From the NCBI RefSeq assembly GCF_016616095.2, contig NZ_CP067089.2, positions 3,100,001 through 3,164,000 on the forward strand: 64,000 bases of DNA, written 5' to 3'. This stretch comes from Breznakiella homolactica. Lineage in GTDB: Bacteria; Spirochaetota; Spirochaetia; Treponematales; Breznakiellaceae. Positions 39,621 to 48,258 of the stretch are shown here, piece after piece. A program made the position numbers and the translations under genes. The number at the start of each line of letters is the position of its first letter. Position 1 is the first letter of the stretch. The notes under the pieces are model-generated. The model searched no databases and was not told the origin of the DNA. It was given only the letters and a program-made list of their open reading frames with translations.

Positions 39621-40604
39621 ATGGCAAAGAAACTATGCGCTGCAGGAATTATCCTGATCGCCCTGCTGGGGCTCGGCTCGTGCGGTAAGAAAAATGATAA
39701 CAAAGTCGTTATTTACGCCAGCACCGAAGATTTCAGAACCGAACACATTCAGAAACTGCTCAAGGAGCGGTTCCCTGATTATGACATCACCGTCCAGTTC
39801 CTGTCCACGGGAAACCACGCCGCCAAGCTCAAGGCCGAAGGCACCTCAACGGAAGCGGATATCAGTATTTGTCTTGAGGAAAGTTATCTGGAAAACGTAA
39901 AGGATGTGTTTGCCGACCTTTCATCCTATGATGCATCGGAATTCCTGCCGGAACTCGTTCCCGCCCACCGCCGGTATCTGCCCTGGGACCGGGGCAGCGC
40001 CTCCATTATAATAAACCGGAAAATGCTTAATGACCGGGGCCTGCCGGTTCCCACGTCCTACGCGGATCTTCTGAAACCCGAGTACAAAGACCTTGTTTCC
40101 ATGGCGAACCCCAAAACATCAGGGTCCGCATACTCTTTCCTCAAAAGCCTGGTCAACGCCTGGGGCGAAGACGAAGCGCTTGCGTATTTCGACAAGTTTG
40201 CCGAAAACGTACTCCAGTTTACCACCTCCGGTTCGGGGCCGGTCAATGCCCTGATACAGGGGGAAGCCGCCGTAGCGCTGGGTATGACCTTTCACGCGGT
40301 AGAGGTTATGAATAAAGACGGCGCTGATCTGGAAATACTTTTCTTTGAGGAAGGCGCTCCCTACAATATCACCGGCATGGCCATGATAAAGGGCAAGGAA
40401 ACGCGGCCCGCAGTTAAGGAAGTTTTTGATTTCACCATGACCAAACTGGTCCGGGACGACAAGGAATTATTCTTACCCGAACAGATAATGGTTAATCAGA
40501 CAAATAACATTCCCAATTATCCCCGGAATATCCCCTATGCTGATATGACCGGCGCGCAGGACATGGCCGAAAAGGAACGGATTCTCAATAAATGGAAGTA
40601 CTGA
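39621..40604 (+). CDS. ABC transporter substrate-binding lipoprotein
   Basis: A 327-residue extracytoplasmic solute-binding protein, lipid-anchored (MAKKLCAAGIILIALLGLGSC, lipobox LGSC). The fold is the family-1/type II group used for Fe(III), spermidine, sulfate or 2-aminoethylphosphonate: VVIYASTEDFRTEHIQKLL, WDRGSASIIINRKML, ANPKTSGSAYSFL. The twin Tyr of ferric-binding proteins is not evident. With a LicC-type cytidylyltransferase at the end of the operon, an aminoethylphosphonate- or choline-type solute is possible; that is inference. AAAGGAA sets the start. Confidence 0.88.
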   Translation: MAKKLCAAGIILIALLGLGSCGKKNDNKVVIYASTEDFRTEHIQKLLKERFPDYDITVQFLSTGNHAAKLKAEGTSTEADISICLEESYLENVKDVFADLSSYDASEFLPELVPAHRRYLPWDRGSASIIINRKMLNDRGLPVPTSYADLLKPEYKDLVSMANPKTSGSAYSFLKSLVNAWGEDEALAYFDKFAENVLQFTTSGSGPVNALIQGEAAVALGMTFHAVEVMNKDGADLEILFFEEGAPYNITGMAMIKGKETRPAVKEVFDFTMTKLVRDDKELFLPEQIMVNQTNNIPNYPRNIPYADMTGAQDMAEKERILNKWKY

Positions 40605-41368
40605 CGCCTCCAAAACTCCGGGCGGAAAATCTTGTCCAGGTATTCAACCGGCAGGAAGTGCTCCACGACATCAGTTTTGATGTTAAGGATGGTGAATTTC
40701 TTTCCATCCTGGGGCCGTCCGGGTGCGGAAAAACAACCATACTCAGAATACTGATCGGCCTTTTGGAGCCCATCTCCGGCAGGATTATCAAGGATGGTGT
40801 TGATATAACCAAAACCAAGCCGTCAAAACGGAATATGGGCATTGTGTTCCAGAATTACGCCCTGTTTCAGAATATGACGGTTCTCGAAAATATTGCCTAT
40901 GCTCTCCGGTTTAATCCGGAACTCAGGACCAAAGCCCGTTCCATTGCGGAAGATATAATTGAGCAGGTCGGGCTGACGGAGCACATTCAAAAAAAACCGT
41001 ATAAGCTTTCCGGCGGCCAGCAGCAGCGGGTCGCCATTGCCCGGACCCTGGCGCTTAATCCGGAGATCATTCTGTTTGACGAGCCCATGTCCGCCCTTGA
41101 CGCGGCCACCCGGCTTCTGCTCCGGGAGGAAATAAAACGGATACAGGGTAAATTCCGTTCCACCATGGTCTATATAACCCATGACCAGGAAGAAGCCTTT
41201 GCGCTTTCCGACCGTATCATGGTCATGAATACCGGTACAATCCAGCAGCTTGGCACGCCGGAGGAACTCATCCGGAATCCCGCAAACCAGTTTGTCAGGG
41301 AATTCGTCATTGACAACCTCCAGAGAAAAATTGATTCCCTGGTAAAATACGTAGAGGCTGGCAGGTGA
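40592..41368 (+). CDS. ABC transporter ATP-binding protein
   Basis: A 258-residue ATPase: Walker A GPSGCGKTT, Q-loop in GIVFQNYALFQNM, signature LSGGQQQRVAIARTLALNP, Walker B IILFDEPMSALD, and H-loop YITHDQEEAFALSD. It belongs to the PotA/FbpC group that energises importers. The start overlaps the end of the solute-binding gene by 13 bases and the stop overlaps the permease start by four, showing tight translational coupling. Confidence 0.95.
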   Translation: MEVLTPPKLRAENLVQVFNRQEVLHDISFDVKDGEFLSILGPSGCGKTTILRILIGLLEPISGRIIKDGVDITKTKPSKRNMGIVFQNYALFQNMTVLENIAYALRFNPELRTKARSIAEDIIEQVGLTEHIQKKPYKLSGGQQQRVAIARTLALNPEIILFDEPMSALDAATRLLLREEIKRIQGKFRSTMVYITHDQEEAFALSDRIMVMNTGTIQQLGTPEELIRNPANQFVREFVIDNLQRKIDSLVKYVEAGR

Positions 41369-42948
41369 AGTTCCAGAGAATTACCGCTGTCAAACTCCTG
41401 ATAGCGTGTTTTATGCTGGTAACGGTTGTTTTTCCGCTGATCACCATGCTGGTAAACCTGGCCGGCACGGATGTCGCCGGTATAATTACCAGCGTCCAGT
41501 TCAGGCAGGCGCTCAGGCATTCCCTGGTTTCGGCCGCGGCCGGTACGGTTATTTCAATTGTTATAGCGTATATTTTCGCGCTCTGTGTCGCCCGGACGAA
41601 TATGCCCCACCGGGGCGTCTTCAGTGTTCTGGCTACGGTACCCATGCTCATACCGTCCATTTCCCACGGGTTCGGCCTGCTCATACTCCTGGGCTCCAAC
41701 GGCATACTGACACGGTTTTTCGGATGGTCCGGATCGGTGTACGGGTTCGGCGGTATCGTCATAGGAGCGGTGCTGTACGCCTTTCCCGTGGCCTTTCTTA
41801 TGCTTGTGGATGTGCTGAAATACGAAGACGGATCCCCCTACGAAGCCGCGGCGGTCCTCGGGATTCCCCGGAAGAACCAGTTTTTTTCCATCACCTTTCC
41901 GTATCTCAGAAAACCGCTTATCTCGGTGGTTTTTGCAACATTCACCCTGATTTTCACCGACTACGGCATCGCGCTTATGATCGGCGGCCGGTATATGACC
42001 CTTCCGGTATTTATGTACCAGGAAGTCATCGGGCTGCTGAATTTCGGCAAAGGAAGCGTGGTTGGCGCCGTTCTGCTGATTCCCGCGGTTATTGCCTTTG
42101 CCTTTGACCTCATGAACAAGGACCGGGGCAATCAGTCCTTTGTGGTTCAGACCATATCGAAACCGGAAAACAAATCCCGGGATATGGCAGCCATGGTTTA
42201 CTGCGTCATTATCTGCGCCGCCATTGCCCTGCCTATTATCGTGTTCGCGGTTATTTCCTTTGTCAGAAAGTATCCCCTGGATATGCGGTTTTCCTTTGAC
42301 AATGTGCTTAAGACCATGAATCTCGGCGCGGGGAGGTACCTTCTCAATTCCCTGGTTATTTCTCTGGGGGTATCGGTGCTCGGCACCATAGTGTCCTACT
42401 TTACCGCGTATTTTACCGCCCGCACCCCGGGGAAATCATCGAAGTTCCTGCACCTTATTTCGATAACCTCCCTGGCGATTCCCGGGATGGTCCTGGGTTT
42501 GTCCTATGTGCTCTTTTTTAAGGGATCCTTTATATACGGAACCATAGCCATCCTCATCCTGGTAAATACCGTGCATTTTATGGCCTCCCCGTACCTTATG
42601 GCATACAATTCCCTGGGAAAACTCAACAGCAATCTCGAAGCGGTGGGCCTTACGCTGGGCATCAGCAGACGCAGCATTATCAAGGATGTGCTGATTCCCC
42701 AGACAAAACTTACCATACTTGAAATGTTTTCCTATTTTTTCGTAAACTGTATGATGACAATTTCAGCGGTATCCTTTTTAAGTACGGTCCGCAACAAACC
42801 CATATCCCTGATGATTACCCAGTTCGAAGCGCAGATGCTCCTGGAAAGCTCCGCCTTTGTCTCACTAATCATCCTGGGATGCAACCTTCTGATGAAAACA
42901 GCCGTGTATCTTATTGACCGGAAAGTGAAGAAATCCGGAGAGCTGTAA
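41365..42948 (+). CDS. ABC transporter permease, double-length
   Basis: A 527-residue inner-membrane permease made of two fused halves of about six helices each, as in FbpB and PhnU-type importers. Each half carries an EAA loop that docks the ATPase: EAAAVLGIPRKNQFFSITFP and EAVGLTLGISRRSIIKDVL. The GTG start overlaps the preceding stop (GTGA) and the TAA overlaps the ATG of the next gene by one base. Confidence 0.92.
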   Translation: MKFQRITAVKLLIACFMLVTVVFPLITMLVNLAGTDVAGIITSVQFRQALRHSLVSAAAGTVISIVIAYIFALCVARTNMPHRGVFSVLATVPMLIPSISHGFGLLILLGSNGILTRFFGWSGSVYGFGGIVIGAVLYAFPVAFLMLVDVLKYEDGSPYEAAAVLGIPRKNQFFSITFPYLRKPLISVVFATFTLIFTDYGIALMIGGRYMTLPVFMYQEVIGLLNFGKGSVVGAVLLIPAVIAFAFDLMNKDRGNQSFVVQTISKPENKSRDMAAMVYCVIICAAIALPIIVFAVISFVRKYPLDMRFSFDNVLKTMNLGAGRYLLNSLVISLGVSVLGTIVSYFTAYFTARTPGKSSKFLHLISITSLAIPGMVLGLSYVLFFKGSFIYGTIAILILVNTVHFMASPYLMAYNSLGKLNSNLEAVGLTLGISRRSIIKDVLIPQTKLTILEMFSYFFVNCMMTISAVSFLSTVRNKPISLMITQFEAQMLLESSAFVSLIILGCNLLMKTAVYLIDRKVKKSGEL

Positions 42949-43844
42949 TGGATCTCAGCAGAAATCAATTTGATGTGCTCACATTCCTTGAAAAAACCCA
43001 CGAAACGAAAGATCCTACCCAGCGGGCGGTTGCCCGGGGAACAGGCCTTTCGCTGGGAACCGTCAACAAAACGATTTTCCAGCTCACCGAGCTTGATTTT
43101 CTCGACGGTCTCCGGGTCAGCCAAAAGGGGCTCAAAGCCCTTGAGCCGTACCGGGTAAAGCGGGCGGTTTTTATTGCCGCCGGGTTCGGATCCCGGATGG
43201 TTCCCGTGACCCTCAACACCCCAAAGGCGCTGATCCGCGTCAAGGGTGTCAGGATAATTGACAGCCTCCTTGACGCGGTGGTTGCCGCGGGGATCGAGGA
43301 AATCGTTCTGGTCCGCGGATACCTCAGGGAACAGTTTGACCAGCTGCTGCTTAAATATCCCATGATTTCGTTTTTCGAAAATCCCAGCTATAATGAATCG
43401 AACAATATCTCCTCCGCCACGTGTGTCCGGAATCTCCTGAAAAACGCCTACGTTTTCGAAGGGGACCTCCTGCTGAAGAACCCGAAATTGATAACGAAAT
43501 ACCAGTATACCAGCAATTACCTCGGGGTTCCGGTGGAAGTTACCGATGACTGGTGTTTTGAGACAAAAAACGGCATCATCACCAAAATCAAGGTCGGCGG
43601 CCGCAGCTGCTACCGCATGTTCGGGATTTCATACTGGAATGAGACGGACGGGGCCAAGCTGGCGGAGCATATCAAACAGGTTTATGAAATGCCCGGAGGC
43701 AAAGAACGCTACTGGGACCAGGTTCCCCTCGAATACCATATTAAGGATTATAAAGTTGAAATCCGGGAATGTACCGTCGACGATATTACGGAAATCAACA
43801 CATTCTCCGAGCTCAGACAGCTCGATGAAACCTACCGGGTATAG
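42948..43844 (+). CDS. Winged-helix/LicC-like cytidylyltransferase fusion
   Basis: A 298-residue protein. Residues 1-68 form a MarR-like winged helix (QFDVLTFLEKTHETKDPTQR, GLSLGTVNKTIFQLTELDFL). Residues 72-298 match the nucleotidyltransferase LicC/PntC group: AAGFGSRMVPVTLNTPKALI, LVRGYLREQFDQLL, NAYVFEGDLLLKNP, FGISYWNETDGAKL and YWDQVPLEYH, an order that follows pneumococcal phosphocholine cytidylyltransferase closely. LicC makes CDP-choline; PntC of treponemes makes CMP-aminoethylphosphonate. The metal DxD of LicC is EGD here. Its one-base overlap with the permease ties it to the importer. Whether the winged helix binds DNA is unknown. Confidence 0.82.
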   Translation: MDLSRNQFDVLTFLEKTHETKDPTQRAVARGTGLSLGTVNKTIFQLTELDFLDGLRVSQKGLKALEPYRVKRAVFIAAGFGSRMVPVTLNTPKALIRVKGVRIIDSLLDAVVAAGIEEIVLVRGYLREQFDQLLLKYPMISFFENPSYNESNNISSATCVRNLLKNAYVFEGDLLLKNPKLITKYQYTSNYLGVPVEVTDDWCFETKNGIITKIKVGGRSCYRMFGISYWNETDGAKLAEHIKQVYEMPGGKERYWDQVPLEYHIKDYKVEIRECTVDDITEINTFSELRQLDETYRV

Positions 43845-43952
43845 GCTTTGATCTGTCCGCTAAAAAGCGGTATATTGTATGTATATTCTGCTTTTTACAG
43901 CCGGAAGTATCCGAATTTCAAGTTAAAAAGCGTATCAATGCAAGGAGAAATT

Positions 43953-44441
43953 ATGCGTTCAATTGGTAAAATTCTTATTTCCGCGGCTGCCGCTGCCTTG
44001 GTTTTTGCGTCCTGCGCAAGCGGGCCCTCCGCCGGAAAGACTACGGTCAATTTCAGCGAAATCCAGGGGAAGGAATGGAAGCTCGTGGAAGTCAAAGATC
44101 CCGCCGTTCCGATAACGCTGAACCGGTCCAAAATGGAGTCCGATAGCATGGGCAATATGTACACCATTGAATTCCTGACGGACGGGAAAATCAGCGGCAC
44201 CGGTGCGCCGAACCGGTATTTCGGACCCTATGAACTCGGTGACGGACAGGCGATCAAATTCGGGAATGTGGCCAGTACCCTCATGGCAAATATCGTGGAT
44301 CCCTTCGGTCTCAGGGAATACCAGTACTTCACCTACCTCGGCAGCGTAACCCGGTGGAACGTGAACGGCAAGGGGCAGCTCGAACTGTACACTGCCAATT
44401 CCGCCGGCACGGAAACCGTGCTGGTATTTTCGGATAAATAA
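43953..44441 (+). CDS. META-domain (HslJ-like) lipoprotein
   Basis: A 162-residue lipoprotein (MRSIGKILISAAAAALVFASC, lipobox FASC). The mature part has the META/HslJ pattern: GKEWKLVEV at the start, then YTIEFLTDGKISGTGAPNRYFGPYEL, a small beta fold. HslJ-type proteins contribute to novobiocin and stress tolerance in E. coli, but treponemal copies are uncharacterised. AAGGAGAA at 43942-43949 fixes the ATG; an in-frame GTG and others upstream are ignored. Confidence 0.75.
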   Translation: MRSIGKILISAAAAALVFASCASGPSAGKTTVNFSEIQGKEWKLVEVKDPAVPITLNRSKMESDSMGNMYTIEFLTDGKISGTGAPNRYFGPYELGDGQAIKFGNVASTLMANIVDPFGLREYQYFTYLGSVTRWNVNGKGQLELYTANSAGTETVLVFSDK

Positions 44442-44476
44442 CCATCCCCTGACCCTCCCCCGGGCGGGTCAGGCAG

Positions 44477-44514
44477 AAAAAAGGCTGTTCCGTCAAAAGG
44501 AACAGCCTTTTTTA
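44477..44514. terminator. Bidirectional terminator
   Basis: AAAAAAGGCTGTT (44477-44489) and AACAGCCTTTTTT (44501-44513) make a stem flanked by A on one side and T on the other, serving the convergent META lipoprotein and nitroreductase-like genes. Confidence 0.88.
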
Positions 44515-44516
44515 AT

Positions 44517-45107
44517 TCAGTACCAATTCCATTTGTTTTCGCGTTTTCCCGATGAGGCGGCGCTTTTCGCGTCAACCGTATCGGATTTTCCCACCAGAAC
44601 AAGCTCCATGGGAACGTACCCTTCGGGGATACTGAAACGCGAGAAATCCGCTGCCGCCAGTGCCCGGGCGGGCTGACCGAACATGTGGGTCCCGTATCCC
44701 ATAGCCTTTGCCGCCAGTGAAAAATAACCGTATGAGATTCCCATATCAACGGTACTCCCGTTCTGGGGAACACTGATTATAAGCAGTACGGTCCCCCGGG
44801 TCGGTTTAATCTGCGGGGTGGTGGCCAGCTTCATCTGTTCATTGTAATCGGTCACCACGGTATACCAGTATTTCTGGGTGCTCGATCCGTTTTCGGGTTT
44901 CATGGCCGCTTTGAGCATGGTCTCGATTTCGTTTTTCGTCGGCTGGGTACTGTTCGCGTCGAAAGTCAGGATCGTATCTTCCGTTGAGAGTATCCACCGG
45001 GGAATATCCATCCCGGATGTACCGGCTTGACCAGTTGATTTTGCCGTACATCCCGGAATGCTGAAAACCAATACCGCTGCCGCGATAAAAACTCCAAATC
45101 TTCTCAT
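44517..45107 (-). CDS. Nitroreductase-fold lipoprotein
   Basis: A 196-residue predicted lipoprotein (MRRFGVFIAAAVLVFSIPGC, Cys20). The mature domain has the nitroreductase layout: an N-terminal helix (PTKNEIETMLKAAMKPENGS), a strand run (PTRGTVLLIISVP), the helix VDMGISYGYFSLAAKAMGYGTHMFG and the final VPMELVLVGK. An FMN-binding role is likely by fold; the usual basic flavin residues near the N-terminus are not obvious, so activity is uncertain. Unlike ordinary nitroreductases it is exported. AAGGAG sets the ATG; TATAGT and TTGTTC at 18 bases (45138-45167, minus strand) may be the promoter. Confidence 0.65.
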   Translation of the reverse strand: MRRFGVFIAAAVLVFSIPGCTAKSTGQAGTSGMDIPRWILSTEDTILTFDANSTQPTKNEIETMLKAAMKPENGSSTQKYWYTVVTDYNEQMKLATTPQIKPTRGTVLLIISVPQNGSTVDMGISYGYFSLAAKAMGYGTHMFGQPARALAAADFSRFSIPEGYVPMELVLVGKSDTVDAKSAASSGKRENKWNWY

Positions 45108-45296
45108 TTCTTTACTCCTTCCGAGTGTTTTAGTTAACTATACTGACGGCGATTCCCCGTGAACAAGCGAAATTTTGTGCTGAGATGGATTTTATGCGAT
45201 AAAACCAGTATAAATCTGAATAATATACTATGAACTCCGGATGCAGGGTTTTTATTATGTATCTGTGCCTCAAAGAATTTATAAATGGTTTTATAT

Positions 45297-45315
45297 CATG
45301 ACATTCGGTGTCATG
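45297..45315. promoter_or_regulatory. Operator-like palindrome upstream of the ClbS-like gene
   Basis: CATGACA (45297-45303) and TGTCATG (45309-45315) around TTCGG, within a wider TATA...TATA context. It lies 41 bases ahead of the start codon and may be a repressor site or an RNA hairpin. Confidence 0.4.
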
Positions 45316-45356
45316 TTATATGTGGTATTCTGAAAAAAATCAGAAAGGAGATTAGT

Positions 45357-45863
45357 ATGCCGAGACCGACCAATAAAACGGAACTCCTGGCCCTCAGTGA
45401 CGAAAATCTGGAAAAACTTCTGGTGTTTATCGATTCGATTCCCGGAGATATGCGGGAAAAAACGTATGAACTGAATGAACGGGACAGGACCATCAGCGAT
45501 GTGGTCTGCCATCTCCACGAATGGCACAACCTGATGGAACACTGGTATACCGTGGGCATGTCCGGAAAAAAGCCGGCGATTCCCGGAGAGGGATATACCT
45601 GGCAGACCCTGCCGGCGTTCAACCGGAAGATCTGGGAACGGTACAAGGATACCGGGTTAAAAGAGGCCATTGCCCTGCTTAAGAAGAGCCATAAAAAAAT
45701 AATGAAGCTTATCGAAAAACACAGCAATGAAGAGCTCTTTACGAAAAAGCAGTACCCCTGGACGGGAACCACATCCCTGGGGGCGTATTTTATCTCCAGC
45801 ACTTCCAGCCATTACGACTGGGGCCTTAAAACTATCAAGCCTATAAAAAAGCTTATTGCATAG
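45357..45863 (+). CDS. ClbS/DfsB-family four-helix protein
   Basis: A 168-residue cytoplasmic protein of the ClbS/DfsB (DUF1706) family: N-terminal MPRPTNKTELLALSDENLEKL, a metal-site-like H in CHLHEWHNLMEHWY, and a C-terminal TSLGAYFISSTSSHYDWGLK with the conserved SHY. Members are DinB-like four-helix bundles; ClbS is a cyclopropane hydrolase that protects against colibactin, but most family members have unknown targets. GAAAGGAG (45343-45350) gives the ATG at 45357. It is followed by the two structured repeats. Confidence 0.85.
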   Translation: MPRPTNKTELLALSDENLEKLLVFIDSIPGDMREKTYELNERDRTISDVVCHLHEWHNLMEHWYTVGMSGKKPAIPGEGYTWQTLPAFNRKIWERYKDTGLKEAIALLKKSHKKIMKLIEKHSNEELFTKKQYPWTGTTSLGAYFISSTSSHYDWGLKTIKPIKKLIA

Positions 45864-45885
45864 GCGGGGAAGCGCAGAGTCTGAC

Positions 45886-46038
45886 AAGCCGGAAAGCACC
45901 CGAGGAGTACCGGGGCCGCGGGTCCTGTCGTATAAAAATGGGTTTGGCTCCTCAGCGGCCTACGGCCTCGAAAGTCGCTCAAACCCATTTTTATACGCCA
46001 CCCGGCGTTACTAGTCCTGCCCGGGTGCTTTCCGGCTT
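45886..46038 (-). repeat. Structured palindromic element 1 (core-containing)
   Basis: Outer arms of 17 bases (AAGCCGGAAAGCACCCG at 45886-45902, its complement at 46022-46038) and inner arms of 18 bases (45929-45946 with 45980-45997) are perfect. They hold a 33-base loop (45947-45979). Read on the minus strand the loop begins AGCGACTTTCGAG and ends GAGGAGC, with a small hairpin GGCC-GTA-GGCC between. GGACCCGC follows the right inner arm (45925-45918 minus strand). Element 2 has the same layout in the opposite orientation. The 442-base gap 45864-46305 is almost entirely these two elements. Confidence 0.8.
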
Positions 46039-46089
46039 AACCGGCTCGGTGCTGCCCTACGTGGGGGCTGCTCCCTCACCCAGCCGGCA

Positions 46090-46228
46090 CAGAAGCATGG
46101 TGTAAAAAGGTACCGCGGGGTGTCGGGTAAAAGGGTGAAGGAGCGACTTTCGAGACCTTTAGGTCGACGAGGAGCCCTTCATCCTTTTACCCGACGGGAC
46201 CCGCAGAATTGCTATATCCATGCTTCTG
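46090..46228 (+). repeat. Structured palindromic element 2 (core-containing)
   Basis: Outer arms CAGAAGCATGG (46090-46100) and CCATGCTTCTG (46218-46228) enclose inner arms of 20 bases (46122-46141 with 46176-46195, one G-U pair). The 34-base loop (46142-46175) begins AGCGACTTTCGAG, contains GACC-TTTA-GGTC and ends GAGGAGC, so it matches element 1 while its small hairpin and both stems differ by paired changes. GGACCCGC again follows the inner arm (46197-46204). Confidence 0.8.
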
Positions 46229-46305
46229 TACCGGGCGCCCTGCGCTTTACATGGTTTTCTCTATAACCTATAATTTTAATAATCTATTATTTTTGAGGGG
46301 ATTGT

Positions 46306-48126
46306 ATGCGTACAATTGCTAAAAACATCGGTACCGCCCTGCTTGCCATGGCGGTACTTATCGGCTGCGGTACGGCACCATCCAAGGGGCCGTCCTATGA
46401 TTTTACTCCGGGTACCTATGAAGGCGAAGGCCAGGGCTTCGGCGGGCCGGTAAAAATTACGGTTACGGTCAGCAGTGACCGCATCGAATCGATTACCATC
46501 ACCGAACACAGTGAAACTCCCGGTATCGGCAGTGTCGCTGTGGAGCAGCTGCCGGGGAAGATTATTGAGGCCCAGTCCCTGGGAATCGACGCGATCTCCG
46601 GCTGCACGGTAACGAGTAACGCCATATTCAGCGGCGTCAAGGCTGCCCTGGCTTCATCCGGAGTCAACCTGACCCAGCTTACAGCGGCGCCTTCAAAGGC
46701 CGGAGCTGCCCGGGGACAGAGCATTGATATGAACGCCCAGTATGTGGTGGTCGGAGCCGGAGGCGCCGGGCTGACCGCCGCCATCGCCGCGGCCCAGCAG
46801 GGCGTCCAGGTACTGGTGCTGGAAAAGATGACCTACCCCGGAGGCGCCACAGCCATGTCCGGAGGGGGAACCGCCGCCACCGGATCGAAGTGGCAGAAAG
46901 CCGCCGGGGTTACCGATACGCCGGAATGGCTTTTTATGGATATGCTTTTAAACGGCCATTTCTACAATGATCCCCGGACAACCTGGCTTTTCGCCAATAC
47001 CGCGGGCCCTTCCTTCGACTGGCTGGTGGATCCTGCCGGCGCGGCGGTGCCCTACAGCGACAGGCTCAGCGGCCCCTCGGCGGAACACCGGGTGGGACGG
47101 TCTTATTCCGCGGTGGGCGGCGGTCCCGGTATGGTGGATGCCCTGGTAAAGCGGGCCGAAGCCGTGGGGGTGGAGTTTATGTATTCCACCAGGGCGGAGG
47201 AATTAATTGTTGAAAACGGCAGAATCACCGGCGTTATTGCCGGCGACGGCGCGGGCAACCGCTACCGGATCACCGCCGGCGCGGTGCTTCTGGCAACCGG
47301 CGGTTACGGGGCCAACGACAAATACGTCCCCGCGGAAGTCCGGAAGCTCCCCTATGCCGGATCGGTGTCCGCCACCGGAGACGGCCTCGAGATGGCTATA
47401 GCTGCCGGAGCAGCCACCTTCAATCTCGATAAAATCAACATCCAGCCCCACAGCATCAGGCTTCCCGACGGACGTGGCCAGCATACGTTCCAGGGGTGCC
47501 GGTATGTGTACTCCAGCACCGGCGGTATCCTGGTTTCCCAGGACGGAGTCCGGATCGTCAATGAGAACGCTTCTAATTACGACATCCTCCAGGCCATGCT
47601 GCCCCAGAAGCAGTGTTTTATGATTATGGACGATCCGACCTATAAACAGTACATCCAGACCGCCATTGCGTCGCGGAACTTTACCCAGGCCCAGGCGGAC
47701 GAATGGCTTGCGGCGAACGGCACCATGACCCCGATTTTCGCTTCCGGGGACACCCTGGAAGCCCTGGCCCGCACCATCGGTGCGCCTCCGGCGGCACTGG
47801 CCGGCACCGTTGCGAACTACACCAAGTATGTGGCTGCCGGAAAGGACCCGGATTTCGGCAGGACCCCGGCGAAAGCCCTGTCCTCAAGCGGTCCCTATTA
47901 CGCGGTGGCCATGGATCTCCGGTATTACGCTACCCTGGGGGGAATCCGTATCAACGAGCTGCTGGAGGTGGTGGATTCCAGCGATAAAACCCTGCCGGGA
48001 CTGTATGCCGCCGGGGAAATCGTAGCCGGTGTGAACGGCGATATCTATACCAGTTCCACCTGTGTGGGCTGGGCGGTAACCAGCGGGTACCAGGCGGGAC
48101 TCCAGGCCGCGAAGGCGCTTAAATAG
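46306..48126 (+). CDS. FMN/FAD lipoprotein reductase (fumarate/urocanate reductase-like)
   Basis: A 606-residue extracytoplasmic flavoenzyme, lipid-anchored (lipobox LIGC, Cys21). Residues 32-118 are an FMN-binding domain with the covalent flavinylation motif DAISGCT (95-101), Thr101 the likely phosphoester acceptor for FMN set by an ApbE transferase. FAD_binding_2 starts at [13 protein letters not shown] (147-159), and the C-terminal flavin motif [14 protein letters not shown] is present. This is the domain set of urocanate reductase and other extracytosolic fumarate-type reductases; the electron acceptor is unknown. GAGGGG fixes the ATG. No ApbE gene is in the window. A terminator follows. 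Confidence 0.88.
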   Translation: MRTIAKNIGTALLAMAVLIGCGTAPSKGPSYDFTPGTYEGEGQGFGGPVKITVTVSSDRIESITITEHSETPGIGSVAVEQLPGKIIEAQSLGIDAISGCTVTSNAIFSGVKAALASSGVNLTQLTAAPSKAGAARGQSIDMNAQYVVVGAGGAGLTAAIAAAQQGVQVLVLEKMTYPGGATAMSGGGTAATGSKWQKAAGVTDTPEWLFMDMLLNGHFYNDPRTTWLFANTAGPSFDWLVDPAGAAVPYSDRLSGPSAEHRVGRSYSAVGGGPGMVDALVKRAEAVGVEFMYSTRAEELIVENGRITGVIAGDGAGNRYRITAGAVLLATGGYGANDKYVPAEVRKLPYAGSVSATGDGLEMAIAAGAATFNLDKINIQPHSIRLPDGRGQHTFQGCRYVYSSTGGILVSQDGVRIVNENASNYDILQAMLPQKQCFMIMDDPTYKQYIQTAIASRNFTQAQADEWLAANGTMTPIFASGDTLEALARTIGAPPAALAGTVANYTKYVAAGKDPDFGRTPAKALSSSGPYYAVAMDLRYYATLGGIRINELLEVVDSSDKTLPGLYAAGEIVAGVNGDIYTSSTCVGWAVTSGYQAGLQAAKALK

Positions 48127-48151
48127 CGATTCATTTCTTAATTGCAGCAAT

Positions 48152-48192
48152 CGGGGCTGTCCGGGAAATATTCCGGCAGCCCCGTTATTTTT
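48152..48192 (+). terminator. Terminator after the FMN/FAD reductase gene
   Basis: CGGGGCTG-T-CCGG (48152-48164) pairs with CCGG-CAGCCCCG (48173-48184) with one bulge, followed by TTATTTTTTATTT. Confidence 0.85.
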
Positions 48193-48206
48193 TATTTGTG
48201 TTTCTA

Positions 48207-48258
48207 TTGACAGAAACAGATCTGCCATATATGATGTTTCTTCAAGGAGAAACATCAT
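48207..48258 (+). promoter_or_regulatory. trpB promoter and overlapping operator
   Basis: TTGACA (48207-48212), 17 bases, TATGAT (48230-48235) is a near-consensus sigma-70 promoter. Overlapping its -10 and reaching the start codon is a perfect palindrome: ATGATGTTTC (48231-48240) and GAAACATCAT (48249-48258) around TTCAAGGA. Transcription should begin near 48242, inside the loop, so the left arm would not be in the mRNA and the palindrome is best read as a repressor site in DNA. The leader is then only about 15 bases, just the AAGGAG site. Confidence 0.75.

Noticed and set aside
40595..42948. Assignment of the importer as a ferric-iron FbpABC system
   Set aside because: The permease form fits, but the binding protein lacks the evident Tyr pair for iron and the operon ends with a cytidylyltransferase, so the substrate is left open.
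45886..46228. Simple intrinsic terminators for the ClbS-like gene
   Set aside because: Neither hairpin has a T-run, the stems are far longer than needed, and the shared loop core is not explained by termination.
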